From assembly GCF_030413595.1 (NCBI RefSeq), contig NZ_CP129238.1, positions 2,356,001 through 2,420,000 on the forward strand: a stretch of DNA of 64,000 nucleotides, in the 5' to 3' direction. The DNA is from Planococcus liqunii (GTDB lineage: Bacteria > Bacillota > Bacilli > Bacillales_A > Planococcaceae). The notes beneath the pieces were generated by a model. The model ran no database searches. It saw nothing but the letters and a program-made list of their open reading frames with translations, and had not been told where the DNA came from. The translations under genes and the position numbers were made by a program. Below are positions 53,511 to 61,971 of the stretch, in pieces (the stretch's first letter is position 1; each line of letters begins with the position of its first letter).

Positions 53511-53545
53511 TTTACATATGTTCTAACATGTAACAATTGTTATTA
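53511..53545. promoter_or_regulatory. Palindromic operator of the glucitol-type PTS operon
   Basis: TTTACATATGTTC, 7 bases, GTAACAATTGTTA. It aligns without gaps to the operator at 48958-48992: TTTACATNTGTTC-N7-TAACANNTGT is shared, and in both cases it lies just downstream of the -10. Confidence 0.7.
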
Positions 53546-53550
53546 GCTAC

Positions 53551-53579
53551 ATTATAAAAGCGCTTTCAAGAGAAATCAA
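53551..53579 (-). promoter_or_regulatory. Sigma-A promoter of the PTS operon with a cre site in the spacer
   Basis: TTGATT (53574-53579), 17 bases, TATAAT (53551-53556) on the minus strand. The spacer contains TGAAAGCGCTTTTA (53555-53568), one base from the CcpA consensus TGAAAGCGCTTTCA, so glucose repression is expected. Confidence 0.8.
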
Positions 53580-53636
53580 TAGTTATTGGTAGAATATTTT
53601 TATTATTTGCTTAATAGTTTTTTAAACGATAAATAT

Positions 53637-53667
53637 AAAGAAAAAAGCTGCCCGAGTCCAAGGCAGC
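53637..53667 (-). terminator. Terminator after the 53.8-kb hypothetical gene
   Basis: Minus-strand stem GCTGCC / GGCAGC with 9-base loop, followed by six T and TTTC. Confidence 0.75.
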
Positions 53668-53762
53668 ATTAAAAGTTATATTTTCTACTTACAATATGTC
53701 ATTGAATTTCTTTTGGTCTAAAAATTCCTAGAATCCATTTCTTTGCTGAATGGCACAAATCA

Positions 53763-54233
53763 CTACCGAAATTTTTGGCTAAGCAAGCGTTCTAAAGTAT
53801 GTTCAATGTCTTTCTTCAACTCATTTTTAGATTCATCGTACAGAACTGCAGAATTTCTAAAAAACCCACGTTTATAATGCCATAGTGGAATCGTCGCTTC
53901 ATAGAAGTCATTGTCTTCAGCCGGATCATGGTAATTGACGGCAAGCTGAGATCGGTATTCTTTTTCCAGGCAGCAGTCGGCAGTCAAGGAGCTGATTTCA
54001 TCGCCGTCAAGATCCCGGGAAACCCAAACCGAAAGGTTCCTCTTTTTTTGTGCTTCGAACTTGTCTGCATAGCGTATTTGAAACTGCTCTGCCAATGTTT
54101 CAGCCAAACTTTCCAATTCCATAACTTTGTTTTTGACGTCTTCGTTGATTTCCTCTGAAGCAATGGTCGTGTATTTGTTCAGCAGGCCGGATTTTTCTGT
54201 GCCGTAAAGCCATTTTAAGATGTCATCTCCCAC
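53763..54233 (-). CDS. Hypothetical protein
   Basis: 156 residues, cytosolic, mixed charge, no recognised domain or signal. Begins MGDDILKWLYGTEKSG and is rich in Glu/Lys helices. Start is a GTG with AGAGGA about ten bases upstream. A terminator follows. Stands alone between the PTS operon and an acetyltransferase gene. Confidence 0.65.
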   Translation of the reverse strand: MGDDILKWLYGTEKSGLLNKYTTIASEEINEDVKNKVMELESLAETLAEQFQIRYADKFEAQKKRNLSVWVSRDLDGDEISSLTADCCLEKEYRSQLAVNYHDPAEDNDFYEATIPLWHYKRGFFRNSAVLYDESKNELKKDIEHTLERLLSQKFR

Positions 54234-54293
54234 CTCTCTTTCTTCCTCTCGTTACGCACAAACTTTTTCTTTTTGTATGAATAGCAGAAGCCA

Positions 54294-54752
54294 TTATTTT
54301 TTCAGCAAAGATTTCTCTAAAATGATCTTAATTTCCCCGTCCTGGTCGGTATAAGTCCCTGCCACATCAAATCCGTTTTTAATATTCAGCAAAAGCATAC
54401 TTCGCCATTTGTTTTTAGTCTTCGTCTGAATCACTTGGAAGCCGCTATTTTTTGCATATTGGTGCTGCCGGTCCATCAAGCAAGAAGCAATGCCATAGTT
54501 TCGGTAAGCTTTGTCGACTCCGCCAAGCCAGCTATAAAATTGCTCAGGGTTCAAAGCATAGCCGATTTTATAACCGACAATCCTTTTGTTATGTCTTGCG
54601 ACGTCCATTCTTAAGCTCTTTTTCCCTCTCATCCTGCCGGCTAAATCGTCCGAACTGCCGAAGATGGATCCATGCAATTCAGTAATTCCATTCATCGCAC
54701 CATCTTCAAGAGCTGAATTTAAATCCGAGTAGCTGTTATAGCTGATTTCCAA
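54294..54752 (-). CDS. GNAT-family acetyltransferase
   Basis: 152 residues with the GNAT core IVGYKIGYAL, the acetyl-CoA loop GVDKAYRNYGIASCLM and VIQTKTKNKWRSMLLLNIKNGF. Starts at TTG 54750-54752 after AAGGAGG. Substrate unknown. It lies 41 bases downstream of the GrdB-family gene and may be co-transcribed. Confidence 0.82.
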   Translation of the reverse strand: MEISYNSYSDLNSALEDGAMNGITELHGSIFGSSDDLAGRMRGKKSLRMDVARHNKRIVGYKIGYALNPEQFYSWLGGVDKAYRNYGIASCLMDRQHQYAKNSGFQVIQTKTKNKWRSMLLLNIKNGFDVAGTYTDQDGEIKIILEKSLLKK

Positions 54753-54793
54753 TCGTGAACCTCCTTTTGGTGTGCCATTTCGCCAAAAACATC

Positions 54794-55552
54794 TTAGCTT
54801 TTATATTCCCATCGAGATCCTGCCGGTTTTTCAGTAAGCTGAAGCAATTGGTGCACCACTTTTTTTCGCGTACCAAAATCAAACGGTTCCCCGCATGGCC
54901 GCCCCAATTTGAACGGTACATGCAAAGTGCGCGGCACCCCTGTTTTCTCAGTGACATCCGGAAGGAGGGTGATCATGGATGTTGCCACTCCTGAAGCTTC
55001 TAAAGCCCGGGCATACAGCCCAAGCACGTTATGGCAGGTGCCTCAGCCAGGCACCAAAAGAGCGACGTCGATATTCTTGTTTTTAAACAGTTCCACTACT
55101 TTTGGAATCGATTCCGCTTCTACGTGTTCGGTATCCATAATGCCGCCGAACAGCCCAATGTGAACGTCCGAGATTTCGCCAATTACGCCTGCCTGTTCCA
55201 GCTCTTTCAGCTGCTGGATCGGGAAAACAATCGTCGTGTCTTTTTTAGCGGATTTCAAATCATAGTACATATGGGTCACCGTCAGATCCTGTTCACTGGC
55301 ATCTCCCGGAACAATTCGGATTGTATGGTCTCCAGGATGAAGGTCCAAATTAAAGGGGATATCTGTTTTCAAATGGACGCCGGCAGTAGACAATAAAGCG
55401 ACTTTGCATTCGGACAAAGGCTTTGACAAGATGGTTTCCGGAAAACCTGTTTGTTGGTTGACATGCTTTAAGGTGAATTTATTGTACGCATTCGGAAAGT
55501 TCTCGGAAAACGCTACGGACAACTTCGATTTTATCTTGGTCCGGTTTTTCAT
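54794..55552 (-). CDS. Probable selenoprotein: GrdB/PrdB-family reductase subunit B-like protein (in-frame TGA)
   Basis: Read through one TGA at 55043-55045 this is a 252-residue protein. The N-terminal half has CKVALLSTAGVHLKTD, IVPGDASEQDLTVTHMYYD, VFPIQQLKELEQAGVIG and the GLFGG block of the glycine/sarcosine/betaine/D-proline reductase B family; then VALLVPG-U170-GTC173-HN. UGTC is the known selenocysteine motif of GrdB. The remainder, GLYARALEASGV...LHVPFKLGRPCG, completes the family. The start is ATG 55552 (GGAGG 11 bases upstream); an ATG at 55568-55570 is possible. No partner GrdA/C genes are nearby, so it is not a classical glycine reductase; a thiol-redox role is likely. Confidence 0.82.
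55005..55025 (-). promoter_or_regulatory. Candidate bacterial SECIS hairpin
   Basis: Minus strand: GCTTGGGC / GCCCGGGC (8 bp, two G-T pairs) with loop TGTAT. The loop G is the 27th base after the TGA, the same distance as in the thioredoxin-like gene, and is in the first two loop bases followed by T, as bSECIS requires. Confidence 0.65.
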
Positions 55553-55714
55553 TTTTTGCGATGCCTCCATTCACTTTTTTATTTACCGGCTAACGAAATT
55601 TGTATCCATCACTGCGAACCCAGCTTTTTTAGTTAGTTGTTTTATTGATTCGACTGTACCTAAACGAATCCCTCTAATTCACAGAAGCGAAGAAAGAAAA
55701 AATTCATTTTAAAA

Positions 55715-55739
55715 GCAGCCTAAAAGTTTTAGGCTGCTG
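55715..55739. terminator. Bidirectional terminator-like hairpin
   Basis: AGCAGCCTAAAA and its complement, nearly perfect, flanked by T-rich sequence (TTTTAAAATGAATTTTTT on the minus strand). It sits just downstream of the decayed YtkA-like gene. Confidence 0.65.
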
Positions 55740-55763
55740 AATTTCGGTCTTGTTGTCCGCTAA

Positions 55764-56190
55764 TCAATGATGATGTCCGAAAGGGGAATCTTGGTTTTTC
55801 GGGCCTTGCTTTAAGGACTCTATTTCAGCGTCTGCCAGTTCGCCGACAATGATTTATTTGCGCGGCCTGATAAGATATCCGCCATTGCCAGCATAGATCT
55901 GGATATCATCGAGGCCGTCCTCCTAAAATCGAGTGAAAAAGCTATAGACTCCATTCACTTCGTTTCTAGCCTTTTCCATCGGTACAGCATCTGTGCCGTC
56001 CGGTTTTTGGATTTCTATATGCATGAAGTTGGACGCTAGGACAGCTTGTCCATCCTGCGTATGCGTTGCTCTGATTTCGGTCTCCTAGCTGGCTGAAATC
56101 TTCGGCTCATTTTTCTCTTCAGTTGAAGGGGTGTTTCCTGTTTGCAGAGTGCTGCAGCAAGGGGGCCCGTCGTTGCGGTTTGTTGTCCAT
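55764..56190 (-). pseudogene. Decayed YtkA/FixH-like exported protein gene
   Basis: One frame spells TEIRATHTQDGQAV, IEIQKPDGTDAVPMEKARNE, NGVYSFFTRF, EDGLDDIQIYAGNGG, IIVGELADAEIESLKQG and a final SPFGHHH, the order and tail of YtkA-like domain proteins. It is broken by TAG after SAS, TAG after FFTRF (family has Glu) and TAA after RPRK (family has Gln). A frameshift lies near the start. Stops replace Glu/Gln codons, typical of decay. Together with the flanking hairpins this explains most of the gene-poor 55.6-56.3 kb region. Confidence 0.7.
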
Positions 56191-56277
56191 AAAGTCCTCT
56201 TTCTTTTTCCGCTCTTCGCATCGTACTTTGTTGAACTGCTGTTGGCTGTTCAGGGAATATGACACCATCCGTTCAAA

Positions 56278-56305
56278 ACAAAAACATGCTGGAATGTCCA
56301 GCATG
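56278..56305 (-). terminator. Terminator of the 78-codon gene
   Basis: Minus-strand stem CATGCTGGA / TCCAGCATG, loop CAT, followed by TTTTTGTTTTG. Confidence 0.75.
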
Positions 56306-56337
56306 CGCAAAACTTATCATGAAATTCTGAAGCTTGT

Positions 56338-56574
56338 TTAATAGGAAGGCTGATAAATCCGGTCTGTATCCATATCAATTACAAAGTCGGCTTCTATTTC
56401 GCTGTCGTAAGAAATCCTATCAAAATGATGCATTCGGCAGAAGAGGTCTGGAAAGTTATTCAGGTCGCCGCTATGTTTTTTGGCGTGGAAGTACTTTTCT
56501 CTCAATTGTTTTTTGGTGCACTTTTTTCCTGTTATTAGTGCTGAATGGGAATAGCCATCTATTTCAATAATCAT
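56338..56574 (-). CDS. Hypothetical small protein
   Basis: 78 residues, MIIEIDGYSHSAL... ending MDTDRIYQPSY, acidic with a Cys-His region (FCRMHHFDRI). Not recognised. No clear ribosome site before the ATG, but a good terminator follows, which favours a real gene. Confidence 0.5.
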   Translation of the reverse strand: MIIEIDGYSHSALITGKKCTKKQLREKYFHAKKHSGDLNNFPDLFCRMHHFDRISYDSEIEADFVIDMDTDRIYQPSY

Positions 56575-56639
56575 ACGGGATCACTGCTGTTTGCTAAACA
56601 GCTGATTAGCTCTTATTTGAAATACATCCTTCTTCTCTC

Positions 56640-57425
56640 TTATTCCCATACTTCCTCCAGCGTGTCTCTGAATAATTCGTTCAGTTTCCCTGTCGAATCT
56701 TCCGGTTTTTCAGTCAGGGTTTGAACGTAAGCCTCCAGCCGAACGATTTCAACGTCAAGAAAGTTATGGATGGTACTAATTTTTTCTTCCAAATCCATCT
56801 CCACGCCTACTTTTTTCCGGTCAAGCAGCAAAAGGACATCCTTTTTCAGTTGCCCTTCCGGCACCATCGCTTCCAACAGCTCATCAAAATCGATCGGCGG
56901 GATGGATTGGGTTTCCTCAATCCATTTACAGGCAAGCACCGGGCGCAGCGCATAGAAATACTTCTTTATTTTCACTGTCGGCCCTTGCAGATGGCTGCGG
57001 TAATTGGACTTCGCCATATTCAAATAATGGTGAAGGCTGGCGTTCGGATAAAAGATGTCCGACTCCAAGTTTTTCATGTTCTCTATGAATGAATACTTTT
57101 CGTAATAGACAATTTCGCTTTTCAGCCATTCCAGTAAAGGAGGGTTGCTTTTACGGAACAAGCGCAGCGCTTTCGTGATTTCCCAGCCGCTGATGTCCAA
57201 AAGGTCGTTTATCGGCATTTCAATCACGTCGCGTTTTTCGCCAATGCCTTGCGGGTCAATCGAGAGGTACCAATCGGGCCGGTGCACATAAATGAAACGC
57301 ACATCGTAGTCACTGTCTTTAGACGGGAAGCCCCAAGCCCGGCTGCCTGATTCTACTGCATATAAAATCTTTACCTGGAACTGTTCTTCGATTTCTGATA
57401 ATTTTTCTAGAATTAATTGATTCAC
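56640..57425 (-). CDS. Predicted nucleotidyltransferase (YcgL/COG3541-like)
   Basis: 261 residues with the pol-beta type motif ESGSRAWGFPSKDSDYDVRFIY (GSxxWG...SDxD) near residue 25, followed by RKSNPPLLEWL and KKYFYALRPVLACKWI. COG3541 proteins often sit beside Pnkp-type RNA repair genes. It lies 115 bases after pnkp on the same strand, past a terminator. Substrate unknown. Confidence 0.82.
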   Translation of the reverse strand: MNQLILEKLSEIEEQFQVKILYAVESGSRAWGFPSKDSDYDVRFIYVHRPDWYLSIDPQGIGEKRDVIEMPINDLLDISGWEITKALRLFRKSNPPLLEWLKSEIVYYEKYSFIENMKNLESDIFYPNASLHHYLNMAKSNYRSHLQGPTVKIKKYFYALRPVLACKWIEETQSIPPIDFDELLEAMVPEGQLKKDVLLLLDRKKVGVEMDLEEKISTIHNFLDVEIVRLEAYVQTLTEKPEDSTGKLNELFRDTLEEVWE

Positions 57426-57497
57426 TTTAGCTGCTCCTTATTCTGGATCTAAGATTCTTCTGACGCTGGTTATATATTTTATGGTTCTCGTTTCACG

Positions 57498-57534
57498 TAA
57501 AAAGAAATCAGAAGACATGGATCCGTCTTCTGAT
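57498..57534 (-). terminator. Terminator of hen1-pnkp
   Basis: 10-bp stem ATCAGAAGAC / GTCTTCTGAT, loop of eight, followed on the minus strand by TTCTTTTT, just after the pnkp stop. Confidence 0.75.
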
Positions 57535-57540
57535 TCAAAA

Positions 57541-60132
57541 TTAAAGACGTGGATCTACCGGGTCAGATTCCATTGCAAGCGTCCCGAGCACACATTCGTG
57601 GACACGTTCGATTGACTCTCCTCCAACAAATCGGGTTAGTCCTTCAATTCCAAGAGCAAATTCTTTCAGGGCCAACTTCTGCTTTTTACCGGTGTTTCTA
57701 TTCTTCAATCGGGCAAGGTTCTTTTCTTCAAGATAATCCATGCCGTAAATGATGCTCAAGTATTTCTGCCCGCGCACTTTAATCGCCGGCTGCAGCAGCT
57801 TTCCTTTGTTTTTCGGAATGTAAGATTCCGGTTTAATGATGATGCCCTCGTGCCCGTCTTCCGTCATTTCCTGCCACCACCGCACCACTTCCTGTTCGCT
57901 CGCTTCATCGGAAATGATTTTGAACTCCGTTTCCACAAACAAATCGGATTGGCTGGCGAGCATCCGGTTCATTTCCATATGCCACGTATGCGGCTGGTCG
58001 AAGAAGGTCTGCTTGCTATGAGCAAGAACATGGAAAGGGGCAATTTGAATGGACTCAGTCGATTCGACGTTCCAGCAGTATTTCTGAAAGACTTCGTTGA
58101 AAGTCTGGGCATTTGCCAGTTTGCCTTCATATTCTTTTAGCCAGCCGGCCAATTCTTCGTTATCTTTCGCTGCTGCTTCCAGTTTGCTTTTCAGCATCCC
58201 TCGGTCCACTAGTGCATTTTCCGACACATGGGCATACTGGCTGCTGATCAGTTCCTTCGCTTTTAAATTCCACGGCATGATTTCCGCGTCCAATAAAACA
58301 TAATCCGTTTCGTGTTGCTCAAAATAATTGATTCGCTCCAGTTCATTATTCAACTGATGTACCATCTTAGCTTCGGTTTCCCCGTCAAAAAAGCGTTTGC
58401 CGGTCCGTGTATAAATCGTTCCTAAAGAAGCGATGCCGGTATGCTTTTTCGCGGCATCTGTGTCTTTGAACAAAAACAGGATTGCGCGGCTTCCCATGTG
58501 TTTTTTCTCGGCCACCAGTCGCTGAACCCCATGGCTCCGGTAATAATCGATCGCTTCTTTCGGGTGCTCCAAATAGCCTGCAAGCGATGACGGTTTTGGC
58601 GTTGGGCTCATTGTCGGTGGAATGTAAACCAATTGCTCAATCGGCACAGTGAAATGGGAAACGGCATCTATCGCCGGTTTAACAATATCCGACGGCACTT
58701 TCACTTCCCCGATATCTTCAGTCAAGACGGAGTAGCCATGGAGGAATTTGCCGATATTCGGCGGATTCAGCCGGTTTTTTTCCCATTCTGCCAAGGGATT
58801 GTCGACAGTTCCTGTATAAACATCTTTCGCTTTTACGGACACAAAATCCCTTTCCGGGTAACGGTATGCCGTCAATTCGCCGCCGAAAACGACACCTTGG
58901 TCAATATTGATGGTGTTATTAATCAACAATGGCTTCGGTTTTGGATCATGGCCCCAAACAATTAGGAGATTCCGGCTGTGCGAAACGGTCCAATCTTTTC
59001 GAACCGGTTTTCCATTTCCATTGAATCCACCGGTATCGCCGTAACGGCAAAAATCACTGATGGCCTGGGATTGCTTGCCGATAAATGCATCTTTAATGCC
59101 GGCATGGGCAGCAGCAAGAACCGGTATGCCATTTTTATGAATGACGTAATGAGAAGGAGCGTTCAAAAGAAACTCTTTTAACTGTTGCTTGAGTTCCAAT
59201 GTTTTCTCGCTTCCCACCTCTTTTTCATACTGGATAAACTCTTCTTCCACTTTCTCATCCCCGTGGCTGAGAACCACTTGCCGGCCATCCAGCCACCGGG
59301 CGATTTTCCATCCGTGATTGCTGTCAATCATATAAGCGAGCCCTTCTTCGACATGCCGAAGGAAAAATTGCAAAGTCCGTACTGATTCCGGTCCCCGGCT
59401 CATGACATCCCCGACTGATAAAAAGCGTCTGCCGAACGGATGCACATACAAGCCTTCCGGATTTTCCTGATAGCCGAGCTTTTCCAGTAATTCGACAAAC
59501 TCTGCAAAACAGCCATGGATATCCCCAATCACATCAATGCCGTCTTGCAACTCGATGTCCAAAGGATTGACATGCCTGAAAAGCTCCAGCCCTTCCGTCT
59601 CCTTGATCGTATACACCGAGGCAAATCCTTCTTTTTTGATAAACCGCTTTTCATTTCTGAATACTTGCGACTGCTGTTTGATCCGCTTTTTCCCTCGCGG
59701 TTGGTCGCGCTGCTCATCCCGTTCTAACAGCACCCGCTCCGGAATATCAAAGACAAGTGCGGTAATCGGCACATGATTTTTTTGGGCCAGCGAAATAAAC
59801 CGTTTCCGGTCGTCTCCCCAAAGGTGAGTCGCATCGACCAGGACCAGTTTGTTCAGCCGGCACCGGGCTTCGATCAACGCATCCATCATTTCAAATGCTT
59901 CCGTTGAGATTTCCTGGTATTCATCCATCAGCGCTGCAGCTTCATCTTGAGGACGGTTGCGCCAATCGATAAAGTCCTTGTCGCTGACCAGCATGCGGAA
60001 GTCATCGGAGCTGATGATTTCAGATGGCAAAATTTCTTTTTGGTCCACAAGCTTTCTTAGTAATGTCGTCTTTCCACTATTGGACGGACCGACCAATAAC
60101 ACGATACCGGCATGCGGCAAGCCGATTCTCAT
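57541..60132 (-). CDS. pnkp: Bacterial polynucleotide kinase-phosphatase-ligase Pnkp
   Basis: 863-residue RNA-repair enzyme: 5'-OH kinase (1-about 180, P-loop GPSNSGKTT at 15-23, EERDEQR lid-type region), metallophosphoesterase 2',3'-phosphatase (about 198-440: GDIHGCF, GDVMSRGP, SNHGWK, LSHGD, AHAGI) and adenylyltransferase/ligase domain (about 480-863, KHMGSR motif I, EGIIIKPE). Two phosphatase motifs differ from the common GDxxDRGP and GNHE forms. Ends the hen1-pnkp pair; 4-base overlap (ATGA) with hen1. Works with Hen1 on RNAs cut by ribotoxins. Confidence 0.93.
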   Translation of the reverse strand: MRIGLPHAGIVLLVGPSNSGKTTLLRKLVDQKEILPSEIISSDDFRMLVSDKDFIDWRNRPQDEAAALMDEYQEISTEAFEMMDALIEARCRLNKLVLVDATHLWGDDRKRFISLAQKNHVPITALVFDIPERVLLERDEQRDQPRGKKRIKQQSQVFRNEKRFIKKEGFASVYTIKETEGLELFRHVNPLDIELQDGIDVIGDIHGCFAEFVELLEKLGYQENPEGLYVHPFGRRFLSVGDVMSRGPESVRTLQFFLRHVEEGLAYMIDSNHGWKIARWLDGRQVVLSHGDEKVEEEFIQYEKEVGSEKTLELKQQLKEFLLNAPSHYVIHKNGIPVLAAAHAGIKDAFIGKQSQAISDFCRYGDTGGFNGNGKPVRKDWTVSHSRNLLIVWGHDPKPKPLLINNTINIDQGVVFGGELTAYRYPERDFVSVKAKDVYTGTVDNPLAEWEKNRLNPPNIGKFLHGYSVLTEDIGEVKVPSDIVKPAIDAVSHFTVPIEQLVYIPPTMSPTPKPSSLAGYLEHPKEAIDYYRSHGVQRLVAEKKHMGSRAILFLFKDTDAAKKHTGIASLGTIYTRTGKRFFDGETEAKMVHQLNNELERINYFEQHETDYVLLDAEIMPWNLKAKELISSQYAHVSENALVDRGMLKSKLEAAAKDNEELAGWLKEYEGKLANAQTFNEVFQKYCWNVESTESIQIAPFHVLAHSKQTFFDQPHTWHMEMNRMLASQSDLFVETEFKIISDEASEQEVVRWWQEMTEDGHEGIIIKPESYIPKNKGKLLQPAIKVRGQKYLSIIYGMDYLEEKNLARLKNRNTGKKQKLALKEFALGIEGLTRFVGGESIERVHECVLGTLAMESDPVDPRL

Positions 60133-61481
60133 AGCTGGTTCACCTTCCTTTTAAAAACACACATTTGTGTCGGCTGTCCTTGAAGTTCCTGTTCTTCCCC
60201 AATCCCTGAAAACTCCAGTTCATAGTGGCCCTGATGATTTCGTTCGCTGCACCAGACCTGAAATTCCTTCCGTGTCCATTCAAAACGGTGGTCATCGTGG
60301 CGGAAATGGTCGTCCATATCATAAAGTTCGTTGTACTCACGGTTCGGCGTAGTAATGATCAAAGACTCAGGTGCGTAAGCGTGTAAAATCGTGTCCAATG
60401 CTTTAGGCAGACGCTCTGCATCAATGTGCTCAATCACTTCACATAAAATGATCATGTCTTTTCCTTTCAGCCGCTCGTCGTAATAAAACAGCGACCCCCA
60501 CAAAGTTTCCGGTTCTACAAACCCAGCTTGTTCTTTCGCTTTTTCGAAACGGCGGATGGCTTTCAGCGTTTCAGTCTGAGAGGGTTCCACGGCGAGCAGT
60601 TCCTGGATGCCGTCCATAAACCCCAGTTGAACGGCCAATTTCCCTTCGCCTGAACCGAAATCCACTACGCTTTTCGGCTTTAGGCGGCTGGCTGTTTCGA
60701 TAATTTTTTCGTAGCGCATATCATTCAACCGTGCCTTTTTTACCGGTTCTTCTATCAGTTCATTTGCAGCCGGTTTTTCCACCAGGCTATATATCTCTTT
60801 AAACCGGAGAGCCTGGCGGTAAATCATTTCCCGGAGCGGATGCTCCTCGAGCCAGCCTTCTCCGTAGCGTTCAAGCTTATCGATTTCTTTTTCATCGATG
60901 AAATAATGTTTGTAATTGTCAATGACCGGAATCAAGACAAATAAATGGCGAAGGGCATTTTGCAGTGTTTGATGCCCTGTCACAATAAGGGTTCGGGCGG
61001 AACTTTTTTCTTTTAAATCAAAAGAATAATGGATTTCCGGGCGGGAAATTGCGACTTCATATCCCATCGGTTTAAACAGCTCTTCCAATTGCTTATCGGA
61101 AAGAGAGGAAGATACCGGACCGAACTCAAGCGCCAGCGGGAATAGGTGGCCGACCCATTCGCTGTATTCTTCTTTTGGCTGGCCATTCAATGCGGTGCCA
61201 AGAGCTGAGCGGATAAACGAACAGAAAATGCTTGAAACGGCAAATTCCCGATCGTTGATATAATGCGTGATGTCATAAGAGTTGGATTTGTTTTGAAGCA
61301 TTTCGAGCGGATCCGGTGTGACAAAGATGGTCGCTTCAAGTTCTTCGGCGTTGAACTTGCTGTAAAACATCCGGACCAAGTGGCCTTTTTGATTTCTTTC
61401 ATATATATTATTCGGGTTTTTTGCCAACAAATAAGAAACCATTTTGGCATTCTCCCCTGTAGCACGAATCGTCAATTGCAT
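60129..61481 (-). CDS. hen1: 3'-terminal RNA 2'-O-methyltransferase Hen1
   Basis: 450 residues: an N-terminal half unique to bacterial Hen1 (1-about 240), which activates the Pnkp ligase, and a C-terminal methyltransferase (SVVDFGSGEGKL for SAM; CEVIEHIDAERL with the Mn2+-binding Glu-x-x-Glu-His; TTPNREYN). Methylates the 2'-OH at the break before sealing, making it resistant to repeat cleavage. AAGGAG upstream; first gene of the pair. Confidence 0.93.
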   Translation of the reverse strand: MQLTIRATGENAKMVSYLLAKNPNNIYERNQKGHLVRMFYSKFNAEELEATIFVTPDPLEMLQNKSNSYDITHYINDREFAVSSIFCSFIRSALGTALNGQPKEEYSEWVGHLFPLALEFGPVSSSLSDKQLEELFKPMGYEVAISRPEIHYSFDLKEKSSARTLIVTGHQTLQNALRHLFVLIPVIDNYKHYFIDEKEIDKLERYGEGWLEEHPLREMIYRQALRFKEIYSLVEKPAANELIEEPVKKARLNDMRYEKIIETASRLKPKSVVDFGSGEGKLAVQLGFMDGIQELLAVEPSQTETLKAIRRFEKAKEQAGFVEPETLWGSLFYYDERLKGKDMIILCEVIEHIDAERLPKALDTILHAYAPESLIITTPNREYNELYDMDDHFRHDDHRFEWTRKEFQVWCSERNHQGHYELEFSGIGEEQELQGQPTQMCVFKRKVNQL

Positions 61482-61609
61482 AGTAAACGCTCCTTCTATA
61501 AACCAATAGTCCTCTTTAATATTCCAAATATATCATAAGAACAGGGAATAAATTGATATTTTTCAAATCCATTCAATAAATAAATCGGTTTCTTTACAGC
61601 GCATTCCAT

Positions 61610-61648
61610 AAAAAAGAGCAGAAAACAGTCTAATCCTGTTTCCCGCTC
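61610..61648 (-). terminator. Terminator after the CPCC gene
   Basis: Minus-strand stem GAGCGGGAAACAG / CTGTTTTCTGCTC with wobble pairs, followed by six T. The 190 bases between this gene and hen1 also contain the hen1 promoter region. Confidence 0.75.
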
Positions 61649-61671
61649 CTTATCATTTACTTTACCTGCTG

Positions 61672-61956
61672 TTAATGAGGCCGCTTTTGTTCATAGCGGA
61701 TGAAATTCTCATCTTTCACATCTTCTTTTATCGGCGCTCTGACAAATTTAACGCTTCCTTTATCACAAGCACCGAATACCAAAAAATTCTCCTGTGCCTG
61801 CTTTAACGACATCTCATTGGCTCCTCCTTTTTCGGAAGGATTGTCATACTGATACCCATCGTCTTCCCAAAAGCAAATAACACAATTCTCAAAGGTACCG
61901 GGCGGCTGTTGGGTTAACATTTTATACCCGCAGCAAGGACATGTGAAGTTCAACAT
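61672..61956 (-). CDS. CPCC-family cysteine-rich protein
   Basis: 94 residues beginning MLNFTCPCCGYKML and containing FENCVICFWEDDGYQ, the signature of the CPCC domain family, which binds zinc. Function unknown. The second ATG (61956) is better spaced from AGGAAGG. 15 bases after the nucleotidyltransferase gene, so likely one unit. Confidence 0.8.
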   Translation of the reverse strand: MLNFTCPCCGYKMLTQQPPGTFENCVICFWEDDGYQYDNPSEKGGANEMSLKQAQENFLVFGACDKGSVKFVRAPIKEDVKDENFIRYEQKRPH

Positions 61957-61971
61957 CATCTTCCTTCCTGT

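Noticed and set aside
54794..55027. A separate 77-codon gene starting at GTG 55027
   Set aside because: It is the in-frame C-terminal part of the GrdB-family protein; no ribosome site precedes it.
55764..56190. Third selenoprotein candidate in the YtkA-like frame
   Set aside because: The internal stops are TAG and TAA, at Glu/Gln positions, and a frameshift is present, so it is a pseudogene.
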